64,000 bases of DNA from SAR202 cluster bacterium AD-804-J14_MRT_500m (GCA_009391275.1 VEXF01000005.1:11803-75802); one strand, 5' to 3'. Positions 19,287-27,944 are shown, counted from the first letter of the stretch. Numbers and translations are program-made. Notes: generated by a model not told the origin, from the sequence alone.

Positions 19287-19325
19287 ACATCATATTAATA
19301 TTATGTAAAAATATATGTATGATGT
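19287..19325. promoter_or_regulatory. AT-rich inverted repeat upstream of the amidohydrolase
   Basis: Perfect 8-bp arms ACATCATA (19287-19294) and TATGATGT (19318-19325) flank a 23-bp AT-rich centre. The spacing to the amidohydrolase start (66 bp) would suit an operator. The role is inferred. Confidence 0.35.
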
Positions 19326-19358
19326 GAATTATAGGTACCAACCGAAGGATTTTAATGA

Positions 19359-19541
19359 ATGAAATCGGTAAAGCTTATACCTCCAGCGTCATCATTTTTT
19401 GAAAGCATGCGCGATGTAGGATACACGCTGGAAACCGCACTTGCAGATATTATCGACAATTCCATTACTGTCAGGGCTACCTCGATCGATATTATTGCCG
19501 AAATTTCATGTTTGCTCATGAGAAATCGTACTCAGGTCTGA
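19359..19541 (+). pseudogene. N-terminal fragment of a GHKL-type ATPase
   Basis: The 60-codon frame encodes LIPPASSFFESMRDVGYTLETALADIIDNSI, split over residues 5-35. That is the N-terminal segment, including the GHKL N-box (ALADIIDNSI), of roughly 500-aa ATP-binding proteins related to MutL/MORC ATPases. These are often found in restriction/defence-type gene clusters. After about residue 46 the similarity ends and a stop follows. No continuation was seen in the other frames down to the dnaN stop. It is most likely a remnant of a lost gene rather than a functional peptide. Confidence 0.65.
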
Positions 19542-19670
19542 CAAAACCTTCTTAAACATCAATTATTCCATCTTCTCTGATTTCTATTGGCCGTGCAAAC
19601 TAATGCTGCAGACCCCAAACCTAGATCAGACGAAATATATGATTTGCAACTGAAAACTACGAGTAGCTCG

Positions 19671-20813
19671 TTACCATTGTACGAACATGGGCATGACTAA
19701 GTGTAGGTATTGGTCGGACTCGGGTGATTTGAAAACCCCAGCACGGGAAGGGCCACTTGTCTCTAGACAAATTTTGTCGCCGCCCATGGCTGATAGCACT
19801 TCGATTAGATATCTACTATTGAAAGCTATTTTCGACTCTTCTCCAGATACCTCTGCCTCAACCTCGCCAGTATTTTCTCCAATCTCTTCTGCCTTGGAGG
19901 AAATTATGATCTGGCCTAGTCCCTCATTTTCTCCTGGAACCATCTGGAGTCTTATGATTCCGCTACTATCCCTGGCAAAAATTGAGGTTGACCTACCAGC
20001 CGCAAGGAGTTCTGACAGGACTGAGACAGAGCGGGTCTTCACCTCTTTGGTGGCATCCGCCACAAGATCGTCAAATGGCGGGAAATTCCCTTGTATCAAC
20101 TGGGAAACTAATTGGATATTCGTGAGGCTGAATGAAATCTGATTACGCGAAGAAGCGACCACCATCTCTACTATTTCGTTGGAATCTGTCAGGAAACGGT
20201 TTAACTCTGTCAAAGTACGGCCTGGTATGATTACCCCCACCGATTCATTGACAGGTTCATCTAATTTTGCCCTATGAACCGCTAGTCGAAATCCATCTGC
20301 AGCTGCCAGAGTTAGTTGGTCACCTTCGATCTCAAGTTTAACGCCGGTCAGAACAGGCCGAGATTCTTCAGTCGCTGCTGCAAACACCGTTTGTGCGATT
20401 GCGGCTCGGAGTACCTTCGCACTTAACTTCACAGCTATACCATCTTCTATACTAGGTATAGGTGGGAATTCCTCTGGATCGGCTCCGTTGATTCGTGCAT
20501 TAAATTTTCCGCACTCCAGATCCATGCCCCATGGCTGTGTCGAGCCAGTGACAGACATGGTGTCAGCTGGTAGGGAGGCAACAAATTCTCCAAGCAATCT
20601 TGCCGGGACGGTAACTGCACCTTCTTCCTCTATCATCGCCCCCACCCACGTTGTAATGGCAATCTCGAGGTTAGTAGCAGAAAGCTGGAGCCTTCCCCGG
20701 TCGGTAGTTAGTTTTACATTCTGGGTAATAGGCAATGTGGTCCGTGTAGGAACTGCCCGTCCTACTACACCAAGACCCCGGCTTAGATTTTCCTGAAGAC
20801 AAGATAGCCTCAT
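19671..20813 (-). CDS. dnaN: DNA polymerase III beta subunit (sliding clamp)
   Basis: DnaN forms the ring-shaped processivity clamp. The sequence shows the family pattern: MRLSCLQENLSRGLGVVGRAV, RTTLPITQNVKLTT, then PVLTGVKLEIEGDQLTLAAADGFRLAVHRA (around residues 165-195), and the C-terminal YLHLVMPM. The ATG at 20813 is chosen because GGGGAGG lies 6 bases upstream. The ATG at 20843 lies inside the predicted -10 box and would be upstream of the transcript start. That gives 380 aa. dnaA and an obvious oriC are not in the window. Confidence 0.96.
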   Translation of the reverse strand: MRLSCLQENLSRGLGVVGRAVPTRTTLPITQNVKLTTDRGRLQLSATNLEIAITTWVGAMIEEEGAVTVPARLLGEFVASLPADTMSVTGSTQPWGMDLECGKFNARINGADPEEFPPIPSIEDGIAVKLSAKVLRAAIAQTVFAAATEESRPVLTGVKLEIEGDQLTLAAADGFRLAVHRAKLDEPVNESVGVIIPGRTLTELNRFLTDSNEIVEMVVASSRNQISFSLTNIQLVSQLIQGNFPPFDDLVADATKEVKTRSVSVLSELLAAGRSTSIFARDSSGIIRLQMVPGENEGLGQIIISSKAEEIGENTGEVEAEVSGEESKIAFNSRYLIEVLSAMGGDKICLETSGPSRAGVFKSPESDQYLHLVMPMFVQW

Positions 20814-20838
20814 TAAAGGCCTCCCCAAAGGTTGCAGT

Positions 20839-20868
20839 ATCATAAAGCGTACGATTCTAACCCGTCAA
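20839..20868 (-). promoter_or_regulatory. sigma70-type promoter of dnaN
   Basis: On the minus strand TTGACG (20868-20863), an 18-bp spacer and TATGAT (20844-20839) lie directly upstream of dnaN. Transcription would begin near 20832, leaving a leader of about 19 nt that contains the Shine-Dalgarno. Confidence 0.6.
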
Positions 20869-20932
20869 CAAATCTCAATCGGGTTAATGCCGCAATCCCT
20901 AGTTATGATCTAAAGAACAGTGGAAAAGAAAA

Positions 20933-20962
20933 GCGGCAAAGCGGATTCAGCCACTTTGCCGC
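20933..20962 (-). terminator. intrinsic terminator of the small HTH gene
   Basis: Perfect 9-bp arms GCGGCAAAG/CTTTGCCGC with a 12-nt loop are followed on the minus strand by TTTTCTTTT. It lies 26 bp after the stop of the HTH gene and separates it from dnaN. Confidence 0.8.
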
Positions 20963-20987
20963 AACCTAAGACAAACCAAATATTAGT

Positions 20988-21212
20988 CTAGCTTACCCTT
21001 TTTACCTCAAGAGTTTCACCGGGAGCTAGCGCAACTCTCCGAACATTAATTCCTAGTTTCAATAACCAGTAACCCAGTGTTGCCTTGCTAACGTCGAGAG
21101 CAGCAGCTGTCTCTGACAACCCTATCTCATTTACCATTTCTGGAAGCAAGCGTTCTAAAGGTCGCTGATGATCTGCCTCTACCCGTTTCATGAGTTTAGT
21201 CTTTCGCACCAA
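20988..21212 (-). CDS. small helix-turn-helix protein
   Basis: The 74-aa protein contains a clear HTH: EIGLSETAAALDVSKATLGYWLLKLG (about residues 29-54, in two pieces). It is preceded by a basic N-terminus (MVRKTKLMKRVEADHQ). The start used is the GTG at 21212, with AGGAGG 10 bases upstream; the ATG at residue 8 is an alternative. It has its own promoter, an overlapping palindrome and a terminator, so it is a one-gene transcription unit, probably autoregulated. The family was not recognised. It recalls the DNA-binding part of transposition or replication regulators. Confidence 0.75.
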   Translation of the reverse strand: MVRKTKLMKRVEADHQRPLERLLPEMVNEIGLSETAAALDVSKATLGYWLLKLGINVRRVALAPGETLEVKRVS

Positions 21213-21300
21213 ATCAACTACCTCCTCTCTCTACATACCTGCCCGATTACTATGGTTCCTTATCTACTAGCGCACCAAACGATCGTCTTCTGTAAACGGC

Positions 21301-21319
21301 CTTTGATTGCTGATCAAAG
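21301..21319. promoter_or_regulatory. palindromic operator candidate of the small HTH gene
   Basis: CTTTGAT and ATCAAAG form perfect 7-bp arms around 5 bases. The site overlaps the -10 box by 3 bases and covers the expected transcription start on the minus strand, a classical place for autorepression. Binding by the HTH protein is inferred. Confidence 0.45.
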
Positions 21320-21345
21320 ATATCAGTGTTCTGATTTTTTGTCAA
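21317..21345 (-). promoter_or_regulatory. promoter of the small HTH gene
   Basis: TTGACA (21345-21340), 17 bp, TATCTT (21322-21317) on the minus strand. The leader to the GTG at 21212 is about 100 nt. Confidence 0.55.
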
Positions 21346-21587
21346 CAGTTCTTAGAGTAAATTTAAAATTTGTTCAGAACATCGACCCAAAGACGCCTAT
21401 TATCTCAGTGCTACCTACTACATTTTTACATTTATAGTCCATTCAGGCACAACATTTGCCCAAATCTGGATGTTTGATTTAATTCAGCTGATATTGGCGT
21501 CTGCGCTGAACGGCTAGAGTATTATATCCAGAGACTCTTGATATCCATATCAGGAATATTATGAAAATTAGAAAGGCTTGCAATTAA
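21346..21587. other. intergenic, no feature recognised
   Basis: Together with the leader of the HTH gene this leaves 375 bp without a gene. The stretch is AT-rich; no ORF with family resemblance and no strong hairpin were seen. Confidence 0.5.
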
Positions 21588-22601
21588 ATGAAGCTCGGAA
21601 AACTCTCGCCCAGCATGCTAAGCAACCTTTTAGGACAGATCCACATTAATGACCCCAGGGTATTGCTTGGACCAGGTATCGGAGAGGATGCTGCTTTGAT
21701 AGACTTCGGCAGCAAAGTTCTTGTAGCAAAAACAGATCCGATTACGTTTGCCACGGATCTCATTGGGTGGTATGCAGTCCAAGTGAACGCCAACGACATA
21801 GCCTGTTCTGGGGCTACACCCCGTTGGTTCCTAGCATCCGTCCTCCTCCCGGACTCTATCAGCGAAGACAAAATAGAAGCCATTTTTTCACAACTCACAG
21901 AAGCTTGTGAAGAATTAGAGGTTTCATTAATCGGTGGGCATACCGAAATAACACAAGATCTAAAGCAACCCATCATTGTAGGTTGCATGCTAGGGGAAAC
22001 AGAAAAAGGGAAAACTATATCTACGTCCGGTGCCCAGATAGGAGATTCGATAGTAGCTACTAAAGGCATTGCAATAGAGGGAACCACTTTGTTAGCGCAA
22101 CAATACTACACCCAGCTAATAGGTAAGGGAGTTTCGGTAAGTACTCTGGAATCTGCCAAAACACTGCTCAGATCTCCAGGTATCAGCGTAGTCAAAGACG
22201 CGAGAATAGCCTGTTCCAAGGTACCGATCAACAGCCTTCATGACCCAACAGAAGGAGGACTCGCAACCGGTCTTCGAGAAATCGCGTTGGCAGCCGCGGT
22301 AGGAATGAAGATAGATGTAGACGCCATTCCAGTCCTACCAGAATGCACAACGATATGTGAAGCGCTTTCTTTGGACCCACTAGGGCTCCTTGCATCTGGT
22401 TGCCTAATTGCTACCCTCCCCAAGCAAAGCACATCGGAACTTATCTCCGCTCTAGAGCACGAAGGGATAGAAGCACGTACAATTGGCGAAATTACAAAAG
22501 CCGATTCCGGAATAGTAATGTACAACTCTGAAGGTTCCAACCCGCTACCAGATTATGACAGAGATGAATTTGCCCGTTATCTAGAAACGCAATCAAAGTA
22601 A
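21588..22601 (+). CDS. AIR synthase/HypE-like ATP-binding protein
   Basis: The 337-aa protein belongs to the PurM/HypE/ThiL/SelD superfamily of ATP-dependent enzymes. GPGIGEDAALID (about residues 28-39) is the glycine-rich Asp motif. TDPITFATDLIGWYAVQVNANDIACSGATPRWFL (about 48-81, in pieces) is the conserved metal/ATP segment, and SLIGGHTEIT (about 110-119) and HDPTEGGLATGL (about 213-224) follow. The N-terminal Cys/Sec loop of SelD and the C-terminal cysteine of HypE are absent, so it belongs to the uncharacterised HypE-like group. No hydrogenase maturation genes are nearby. Function unknown. Confidence 0.8.
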   Translation: MKLGKLSPSMLSNLLGQIHINDPRVLLGPGIGEDAALIDFGSKVLVAKTDPITFATDLIGWYAVQVNANDIACSGATPRWFLASVLLPDSISEDKIEAIFSQLTEACEELEVSLIGGHTEITQDLKQPIIVGCMLGETEKGKTISTSGAQIGDSIVATKGIAIEGTTLLAQQYYTQLIGKGVSVSTLESAKTLLRSPGISVVKDARIACSKVPINSLHDPTEGGLATGLREIALAAAVGMKIDVDAIPVLPECTTICEALSLDPLGLLASGCLIATLPKQSTSELISALEHEGIEARTIGEITKADSGIVMYNSEGSNPLPDYDRDEFARYLETQSK

Positions 22602-22717
22602 GTAGTATACGCCTAACTATTTAAAGCGTTCCCGGCAATTTGGCATGAAGAACTGACTAGATGAATAGGAGCATTCTTAGTGAAACATGTTCGGAAAACC
22701 CAGTAAATAGATACAAT

Positions 22718-23692
22718 TCAAGGCCGTTCAGATATAGCCTCTCGTAGATTAGCCAAGGTAATATTGCCACCGCTGACCGCTATAGCAACTTTTTTTCCTC
22801 GTATATCATTTTTAACTTTCAATGCTCCAGCCATAGCCGCTGCTCCGGCCCCTTCAGTCAAGGTGTGAGCTTTTTCAATCAAAATTCTGATGGCCGCATA
22901 AATTTCTTCGTCTGTTACCAAAACAAAGTCGTCTAAATAATCCCGCATAATAGTTTGCGGAAGTTCGTAGCCATTTTGAGTCGCCAATCCTTCGGCAATG
23001 GTATAGGAAGGTGCTTCCACTAAATTTCCTTCCTTCCAGGAAAGGTACCCCGCTGGTGCCTGTTCGGATTGCACAGCAATGACTTTTATATGTGGATTGA
23101 TGGACTTAGCCACGATGCACGCGGACGAAACACCACTACCACCCCCAAGTGGGACAAACATATATTCGACGTCGGGGAAATCTTCTATTACTTCAAGGTA
23201 TGCTGTTCCAACACCAGCAATCAGCAAAGGCTCATTAGCCGCATGAACGAACCGGTAACCATTTTTCTGTGCCAAGAATTCGCTATATGCCTTTGACTCA
23301 TCAAAATTGTTACCCCGAAATACTACCTCAGCGCCGAGATTCCGCATGGCCTCTACTTTGAGATAATTGGCTCCTTCCGGGACTACTACGACGGCACTGG
23401 CCCCAAAAAGTTTACATGCATTTGCAACCGACTGACCATGATTACCAGTTGAAGCGGTGATAAAACCTTGATCCAACTGTTCCCTAGAGGAATGTGCTAA
23501 TAAATTTATGCCACCACGAACCTTGAAGGCACCAAGAGGATGATGATTTTCGTGTTTAAGCTTCACATCAGCATCTATTATTTCATTTACACCTGCGTAA
23601 GAATATAACGGAGTTCGTGCTATATACGGTGATATGGTTTTACGAGCTTCCAAGACATCTAGAAAATTTGGTATTTCCATCTGGTACTCCAT
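22718..23692 (-). CDS. threonine/serine dehydratase-like PLP enzyme
   Basis: This fold-type II PLP enzyme probably deaminates threonine or serine to the 2-oxoacid, or acts as a related racemase. The PLP lysine lies in HHPLGAFKVRGG (about residues 51-62). STGNHGQSVA (about 81-90) binds the cofactor, PLGGGSGVSS (about 177-186) is the phosphate-binding Gly loop, and AVSGGNITL is near the C-terminus. At 324 aa it has no C-terminal ACT domain, so it resembles the catabolic rather than the biosynthetic enzyme. A second ATG at 23680 has GGAG upstream and is an equally good start. Confidence 0.85.
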   Translation of the reverse strand: MEYQMEIPNFLDVLEARKTISPYIARTPLYSYAGVNEIIDADVKLKHENHHPLGAFKVRGGINLLAHSSREQLDQGFITASTGNHGQSVANACKLFGASAVVVVPEGANYLKVEAMRNLGAEVVFRGNNFDESKAYSEFLAQKNGYRFVHAANEPLLIAGVGTAYLEVIEDFPDVEYMFVPLGGGSGVSSACIVAKSINPHIKVIAVQSEQAPAGYLSWKEGNLVEAPSYTIAEGLATQNGYELPQTIMRDYLDDFVLVTDEEIYAAIRILIEKAHTLTEGAGAAAMAGALKVKNDIRGKKVAIAVSGGNITLANLREAISERP

Positions 23693-23805
23693 TAACCTAT
23701 ATTCTCAAATCATGGTAAGCGCCAACCGGCTGCCCACTATATCCGTACTCAATGTAGAACAATCGGTGCAAGGTCTTTGGTCTGAATATATTATGGTTTT
23801 ACTAA

Positions 23806-23841
23806 ACAAAAACAGCCCGCTAACATGCGGGCTGTTTTTGT
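23806..23841 (-). terminator. strong terminator downstream of porB
   Basis: Perfect 15-bp arms (ACAAAAACAGCCCGC and its complement) with a 6-nt loop carry T-runs on both strands. It lies 25 bp past the porB stop and also insulates the upstream region of the dehydratase gene. Confidence 0.9.
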
Positions 23842-23866
23842 TTAATTCTCGATTATTGGGCTAGTC

Positions 23867-24850
23867 TTATTTTTCAGGATATGGTGGTATAACACCAGGA
23901 ATCCACCATCGTTCCCACATCTCGTCTATTTGATCCTGAAAGTATTTTATATCTTCTGACTCAAAATGGGCGAATCGTCCTTGCCGCTTCAAAAAGTCTT
24001 CCACTGGCAATCTCTTTTGCCCTTTAGCTATCATCTTTGAAGGACCATTCAATATCACTTCACCATCGGTCACTTCGTATTGCACCCAAATCCCTGTCTG
24101 AACCATCAGCATGCCCAGCTCATGGGAATACATTGGATCATAATCCCATCCTTTAGGACACGGGTCTATGGTATGCATGAAAGTTGGGCCGCCTATACTC
24201 AAAGCTTTCCGCACCTTATTCATCATGTCCGTAGCATAAGATGCGCACCCAGTGGCGATGTAACGAGCCTGAGGGTGTCCAACTGCCAACATTCCAGCCA
24301 TGTTCTTTTTCCATCGCTTATTCATTATCCGATGCAAGCTACCAGGAGGGCTAAAAGTAGAGTTGGCACCCCATGGGGATGATCCGGAGACCTGAATGTC
24401 AGTGTTCGCGTACGACTCGTTGTCGTACATCAAAATCAATAAATTATACTCATTGTGGGTCAACGCACCGGAGATCGCCGAAAGCCCCATATCAGCTCCT
24501 CCACCATCGCCACAAAACGCTATGACATTGATCGGTTCATCAGTCATTTTGCCCTTGGACATCATAGCCTTCAGACCGGCAGCAGTACCTAGTGCAGCTG
24601 ATCCCGATGATCCTAATTGAGTGTGCATCCATGGCACAACCCATGGTGTGGAGTAATAAGTGGTATTAGCCACATACATGCAGCCAGTGCTGCCCAGCAC
24701 GATAGTACGAGGACCTGCCGCCTTGATCATCAGCTTCATTACCAAGGCAGACTCGCAGCCTTGACATGTGCGATGACCCGAAGTGAAGAACTCTTCTAGA
24801 GGAGACTGTTTCACGCCTCTAAGTGGCGCTAGCTCTTGGGTAGACGTCAT
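23867..24850 (-). CDS. porB: 2-oxoacid:ferredoxin oxidoreductase beta subunit
   Basis: The beta subunit binds thiamine diphosphate and oxidatively decarboxylates pyruvate or another 2-oxoacid to acyl-CoA, passing electrons to ferredoxin. The N-terminal CQGC motif (GHRTCQGCESAL, about residues 26-37) and the TPP motif GDGGGADMGLSAISGAL...YDNESYANT (about 111-146) are present. Length is 327 aa. The porA stop lies 4 bp upstream, and a strong terminator follows. Substrate (pyruvate, 2-oxoisovalerate or 2-oxoglutarate) cannot be told from sequence alone. Confidence 0.92.
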   Translation of the reverse strand: MTSTQELAPLRGVKQSPLEEFFTSGHRTCQGCESALVMKLMIKAAGPRTIVLGSTGCMYVANTTYYSTPWVVPWMHTQLGSSGSAALGTAAGLKAMMSKGKMTDEPINVIAFCGDGGGADMGLSAISGALTHNEYNLLILMYDNESYANTDIQVSGSSPWGANSTFSPPGSLHRIMNKRWKKNMAGMLAVGHPQARYIATGCASYATDMMNKVRKALSIGGPTFMHTIDPCPKGWDYDPMYSHELGMLMVQTGIWVQYEVTDGEVILNGPSKMIAKGQKRLPVEDFLKRQGRFAHFESEDIKYFQDQIDEMWERWWIPGVIPPYPEK

Positions 24851-24854
24851 AATT

Positions 24855-26072
24855 TTAATCTCTTACTCCAATCCAGTGGATTTGGTTATCTATCTTGCCA
24901 GCTTCAGCAGCCTTCTGGGTGATTTCGAACATCTCTCGGGTAGCAGGAACGGTAACTTCACGACCCCCCAAGCCTGCTATGAATCCTATGATAGGGACCC
25001 TGTTCTCGGCAGAGTACATCGCAGCTTTAACCTCAGTAAACAGAACACCTCCGTTGAAAGGGGAACCTAACGAATAATCTCGATCTATAACTCCAACTGC
25101 CTTAAACCTGGATAGGCTTTCTATCAGTTCCGGTGCAGGGAATGGTCTAAACCATTTCACCCTAATGAAGCCTACCTTTTGTCCCTTTTCGCGAAGTCGT
25201 CTAACAGTTACCTTGAGAGGCAATGTCAGGGTACCCATCCCTAGCAATACAACGTCTGCATCGTCTGTCATATATTCCTCAAGGAACGGGTCACCACCAC
25301 GACCAAAAATTCTCTTAAAATCTTCGTGAGTCTCGGTGATAACATCACGAGCACGACGCATGGCTGCATCAGTTTGGCGCCGTATTTCCATAAGCCAATC
25401 TTCATTTACCTGTGGGGCTATGGTGATTGGATTGTCTGGATGAAGTTGGAATTTACCTCGATCGTAAGGAGGCAAGAACTTATCTACTAAACTTTTATCT
25501 GGAACTTTCACGATCTGCTGGGAATGAGTCAGGAACGCTCCATCAGTGCTGATTGCAACCGGAAGGTAAACCCGAGGGTCCTCTGCCACCCTCCAGGCCA
25601 TCAACGCCGTATCGATACAATCTTGCGCTGTGGCGGCCCAATTAAGCATCCAGCCAAGATCCCGAACTGCCAACGCATCGTTGTGCTCCGTGCCAAAGGC
25701 GCCGGGATCATCTAAGGCTCTATTACCAACCATAGCCACCATCGGTAACCTAAGCCCACAAGTGACTGCTAACGCCTCAAACGCATAGAACCAGCCGACA
25801 CCACTGGATCCTGTGAATACACGCGCGCCTACAGCAGATGCATGTTTGACAATCTCAAACTGTGAATGTTCACTTTCAGCCACTATGTATTCGCACTTCA
25901 GTTCTCCGTCTGCAATCATACGCGAAATAAACTGCATCACGGTGTCATATGGACGAATGGGGTATGCCGTAATCACGTCCACGTCCGCCAAGGCGCACGC
26001 CCGTGCAATAGCCTCACTCCCGCTAATTAACTCTTCTGTTTCCAGTGGATTAGCTTGAGTTTCAGTCGTCAT
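24855..26072 (-). CDS. porA: 2-oxoacid:ferredoxin oxidoreductase alpha subunit
   Basis: The alpha subunit contributes the pyrimidine-binding and transketolase-C-like domains. Recognisable segments are ISGSEAIARACALADVDVITAYPIRP near the N-terminus, VAESEHSQFEIVKHASAVGARVFTGSSGVGW and VGNRALDDPGAFGTEHND. The frame is open to 26249, but the ATG at 26072 has GGAGG 6 bases upstream and starts directly before the conserved domain. The long form would run deep into the preceding gene. The start overlaps the preceding gene by 11 bp. Length is 405 aa. Confidence 0.92.
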   Translation of the reverse strand: MTTETQANPLETEELISGSEAIARACALADVDVITAYPIRPYDTVMQFISRMIADGELKCEYIVAESEHSQFEIVKHASAVGARVFTGSSGVGWFYAFEALAVTCGLRLPMVAMVGNRALDDPGAFGTEHNDALAVRDLGWMLNWAATAQDCIDTALMAWRVAEDPRVYLPVAISTDGAFLTHSQQIVKVPDKSLVDKFLPPYDRGKFQLHPDNPITIAPQVNEDWLMEIRRQTDAAMRRARDVITETHEDFKRIFGRGGDPFLEEYMTDDADVVLLGMGTLTLPLKVTVRRLREKGQKVGFIRVKWFRPFPAPELIESLSRFKAVGVIDRDYSLGSPFNGGVLFTEVKAAMYSAENRVPIIGFIAGLGGREVTVPATREMFEITQKAAEAGKIDNQIHWIGVRD

Positions 26073-27225
26073 TACCAACCTCCAACAATTTGGAAACCTC
26101 TTCTGCATACTGCCCAACATGATGGAAGCCGTGGGACCTGTCTTCCCCTTTGCCAACAGTAATCTTTTCGCCAAGCCACTCCATATAATTGTCTCTATCC
26201 CTTTGCCAGTGTTCATACTGACTGGCATTATCAGTGAAGGATTCTTCATTAACCATAGTTATACAATCGGGAACTGGACAAACATCTTCACAAACCCCAC
26301 AACCACAACACGAGTCCATGTCACTGTCATAGAGTCCATCAGGTGTTACATCAAAGCAGGAGTCTGGACATTGCAACCAGCACAAAGTGCATTTTGTACA
26401 GGTTTCGAAGTTTATAACAGGGCGCATCGTTCGAGTCGAATATTTTTTGAAAACGGAGCTCCGTACTGGCTCGAATCCCCCTTCACCTCCCCGGAATCCG
26501 CCTCCCTGATCGATCGCACGAATCACTAGGGCTTCTTCCATCTGCGTCCAACCTGGCATATCAAATTTGAAGGGTTCCTCAGGATTCCCTTCTCCGGGTT
26601 CTACCGGTGTACTACGAACCCTTTCATGCGCACGGTTAGCAGAAGTGACTTTTTCTTCTTTCTTCCACTGCTGTTGAATAGCCTGAGTATAAGACTCCAG
26701 ACTTACCATATCTGGACAAACTTTGGCCAACGCGCCCAAAATCCGTACATCGGTATGGTCATCTTTATAAACCCACAGACCTGAAAAACTTTTGGAACCT
26801 TTAACTATAGCCAAGTTATATGGCTGGTCTTTAACATGTATATCTTCTTTGATCTGATCAGGATCCTGGAACGATGTGACTAGGACAGTACCATGAGGTC
26901 TAGTCAACGCATTGATCGGTTGGAGACCGTACCAAGCCCAGGACTCCACACCTTTGCATAACGTGTCATCCACAACTATAGTCACATCGACTTCGGTAGG
27001 CTCATAACTGGCCAACGTTTCTTCTAGTTCCACAGCATCATCTGCTACAACAGCAAAATATTTGGCAGGAATTCCGTTGCGTTCAGGAGAGTCTCCGTAA
27101 CGCCCAAACGCGGTTCCAATTTTGCCTTCTAGCCGAGATGCAAGAACGATCGACCTAGTTATGTTCCTTGCGAGATTTTTTTGAAAAATTCCTCGATAGA
27201 TAACTTCAACGGCATGTGTGCTCAA
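26062..27225 (-). CDS. fused gamma-delta subunit of 2-oxoacid:ferredoxin oxidoreductase
   Basis: The N-terminal ~200 residues are the PorG domain (GIFQKNLARNITRSIVLASRLEGKIGTAFGRYGDSPERN, in pieces). A linker follows, then a PorD-type ferredoxin domain with two [4Fe-4S] motifs: CTKCTLCWLQCP (about residues 275-286) and CCGCGVCEDVCPVPDC (about 303-318). Gamma and delta are usually separate genes in four-subunit enzymes, so the 387-aa fusion is notable, though known in related lineages. The start overlaps the fadR-like stop by 4 bp, indicating coupled translation. The delta domain should pass electrons to ferredoxin. Confidence 0.88.
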   Translation of the reverse strand: MSTHAVEVIYRGIFQKNLARNITRSIVLASRLEGKIGTAFGRYGDSPERNGIPAKYFAVVADDAVELEETLASYEPTEVDVTIVVDDTLCKGVESWAWYGLQPINALTRPHGTVLVTSFQDPDQIKEDIHVKDQPYNLAIVKGSKSFSGLWVYKDDHTDVRILGALAKVCPDMVSLESYTQAIQQQWKKEEKVTSANRAHERVRSTPVEPGEGNPEEPFKFDMPGWTQMEEALVIRAIDQGGGFRGGEGGFEPVRSSVFKKYSTRTMRPVINFETCTKCTLCWLQCPDSCFDVTPDGLYDSDMDSCCGCGVCEDVCPVPDCITMVNEESFTDNASQYEHWQRDRDNYMEWLGEKITVGKGEDRSHGFHHVGQYAEEVSKLLEVGNDD

Positions 27226-27944
27226 TCACGCACCTCCCTAAGAAATTTTGCTGGCTCCACCACGCCTTGATGAATCCTAGCGCTAGTCCCTGGTGGATAA
27301 ATTGGTTCCACCACTGATATGTGATGTTCCATTGCCTCGCGCGCGCCCTCTGAATCGCCAATCCGTAACATGTCTAAAATGTACCGATGGGACGACAGCG
27401 ACCTTTTGGACCGTCCCGGTGCCTGAAAAGGGTCCTCCCTAGATTGCCCAAGGATATCAGCAACTGCTGTTACCACCTTTACCAGCGCTGAATTTTGAGT
27501 CACCTCGGCGATCGCAAAATGAAAAGCAGTATCTCCTCGAGTTCCTGTCTCACCCTGTTCGATCTCTAAGCGTTGAGCTTCGAGCAAGTCTTCCATCTGC
27601 TGGATATCATCCGGTGTACAGCGGCGTGCGGCCAATGCAGCGATCTGCGGTTCCAAAATATGTCTCATTTCAAATACATCAACCAAGGCATCTGATCCAT
27701 TGGTCAAATAAGCAACTAGAGCATCGTTCAGTGGAGTTACCCCAGAATCACGCATAAAAGTCCCAGCACCAGGTCGGATTGTAACAATTCCCTGAATCTC
27801 CAAGGTCCGGGTCGCCTCGCGTAAGGAGTTACGACTCACCTGCAATTGCTCAGCTAAATCCCTTTCTGGCGGCAACCTATCTCCCGGACCCAAATCTCGA
27901 TCTCTGATAAGATCTTGGATACGGTTCACGGCTTCCTGGTACAA
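27222..27944 (-). CDS. FadR-family transcriptional regulator, first gene of the por operon
   Basis: A GntR-type winged helix (PGDRLPPERDLAEQLQVSRNSLREATRTLE, residues about 20-49, in pieces) is followed by an all-helical FCD ligand domain. Its metal-binding histidines are visible in TAFHFAIAEV, SSHRYILDM and EAMEHHISVV. The TTG at 27944 starts inside the conserved helix. A longer form from CTG at 27968, with GGAG 6 bases upstream, would restore the usual xxAVEPRRLYQEAV N-terminus. The real start is therefore probably CTG, which is unusual. The 4-bp overlap with porGD implies an autoregulated operon responding to an organic acid. Confidence 0.88.
   Translation of the reverse strand: MYQEAVNRIQDLIRDRDLGPGDRLPPERDLAEQLQVSRNSLREATRTLEIQGIVTIRPGAGTFMRDSGVTPLNDALVAYLTNGSDALVDVFEMRHILEPQIAALAARRCTPDDIQQMEDLLEAQRLEIEQGETGTRGDTAFHFAIAEVTQNSALVKVVTAVADILGQSREDPFQAPGRSKRSLSSHRYILDMLRIGDSEGAREAMEHHISVVEPIYPPGTSARIHQGVVEPAKFLREVRD

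Noticed and set aside
20844..20990. Possible oriC near dnaN
   Set aside because: No cluster of DnaA boxes, no dnaA and no AT-rich unwinding element found.
21588..22601. Idea that the AIR-synthase-like gene is selD, which would support Sec use
   Set aside because: The N-terminal SelD loop with the catalytic Cys/Sec and Lys is missing; it fits the HypE-like group better.
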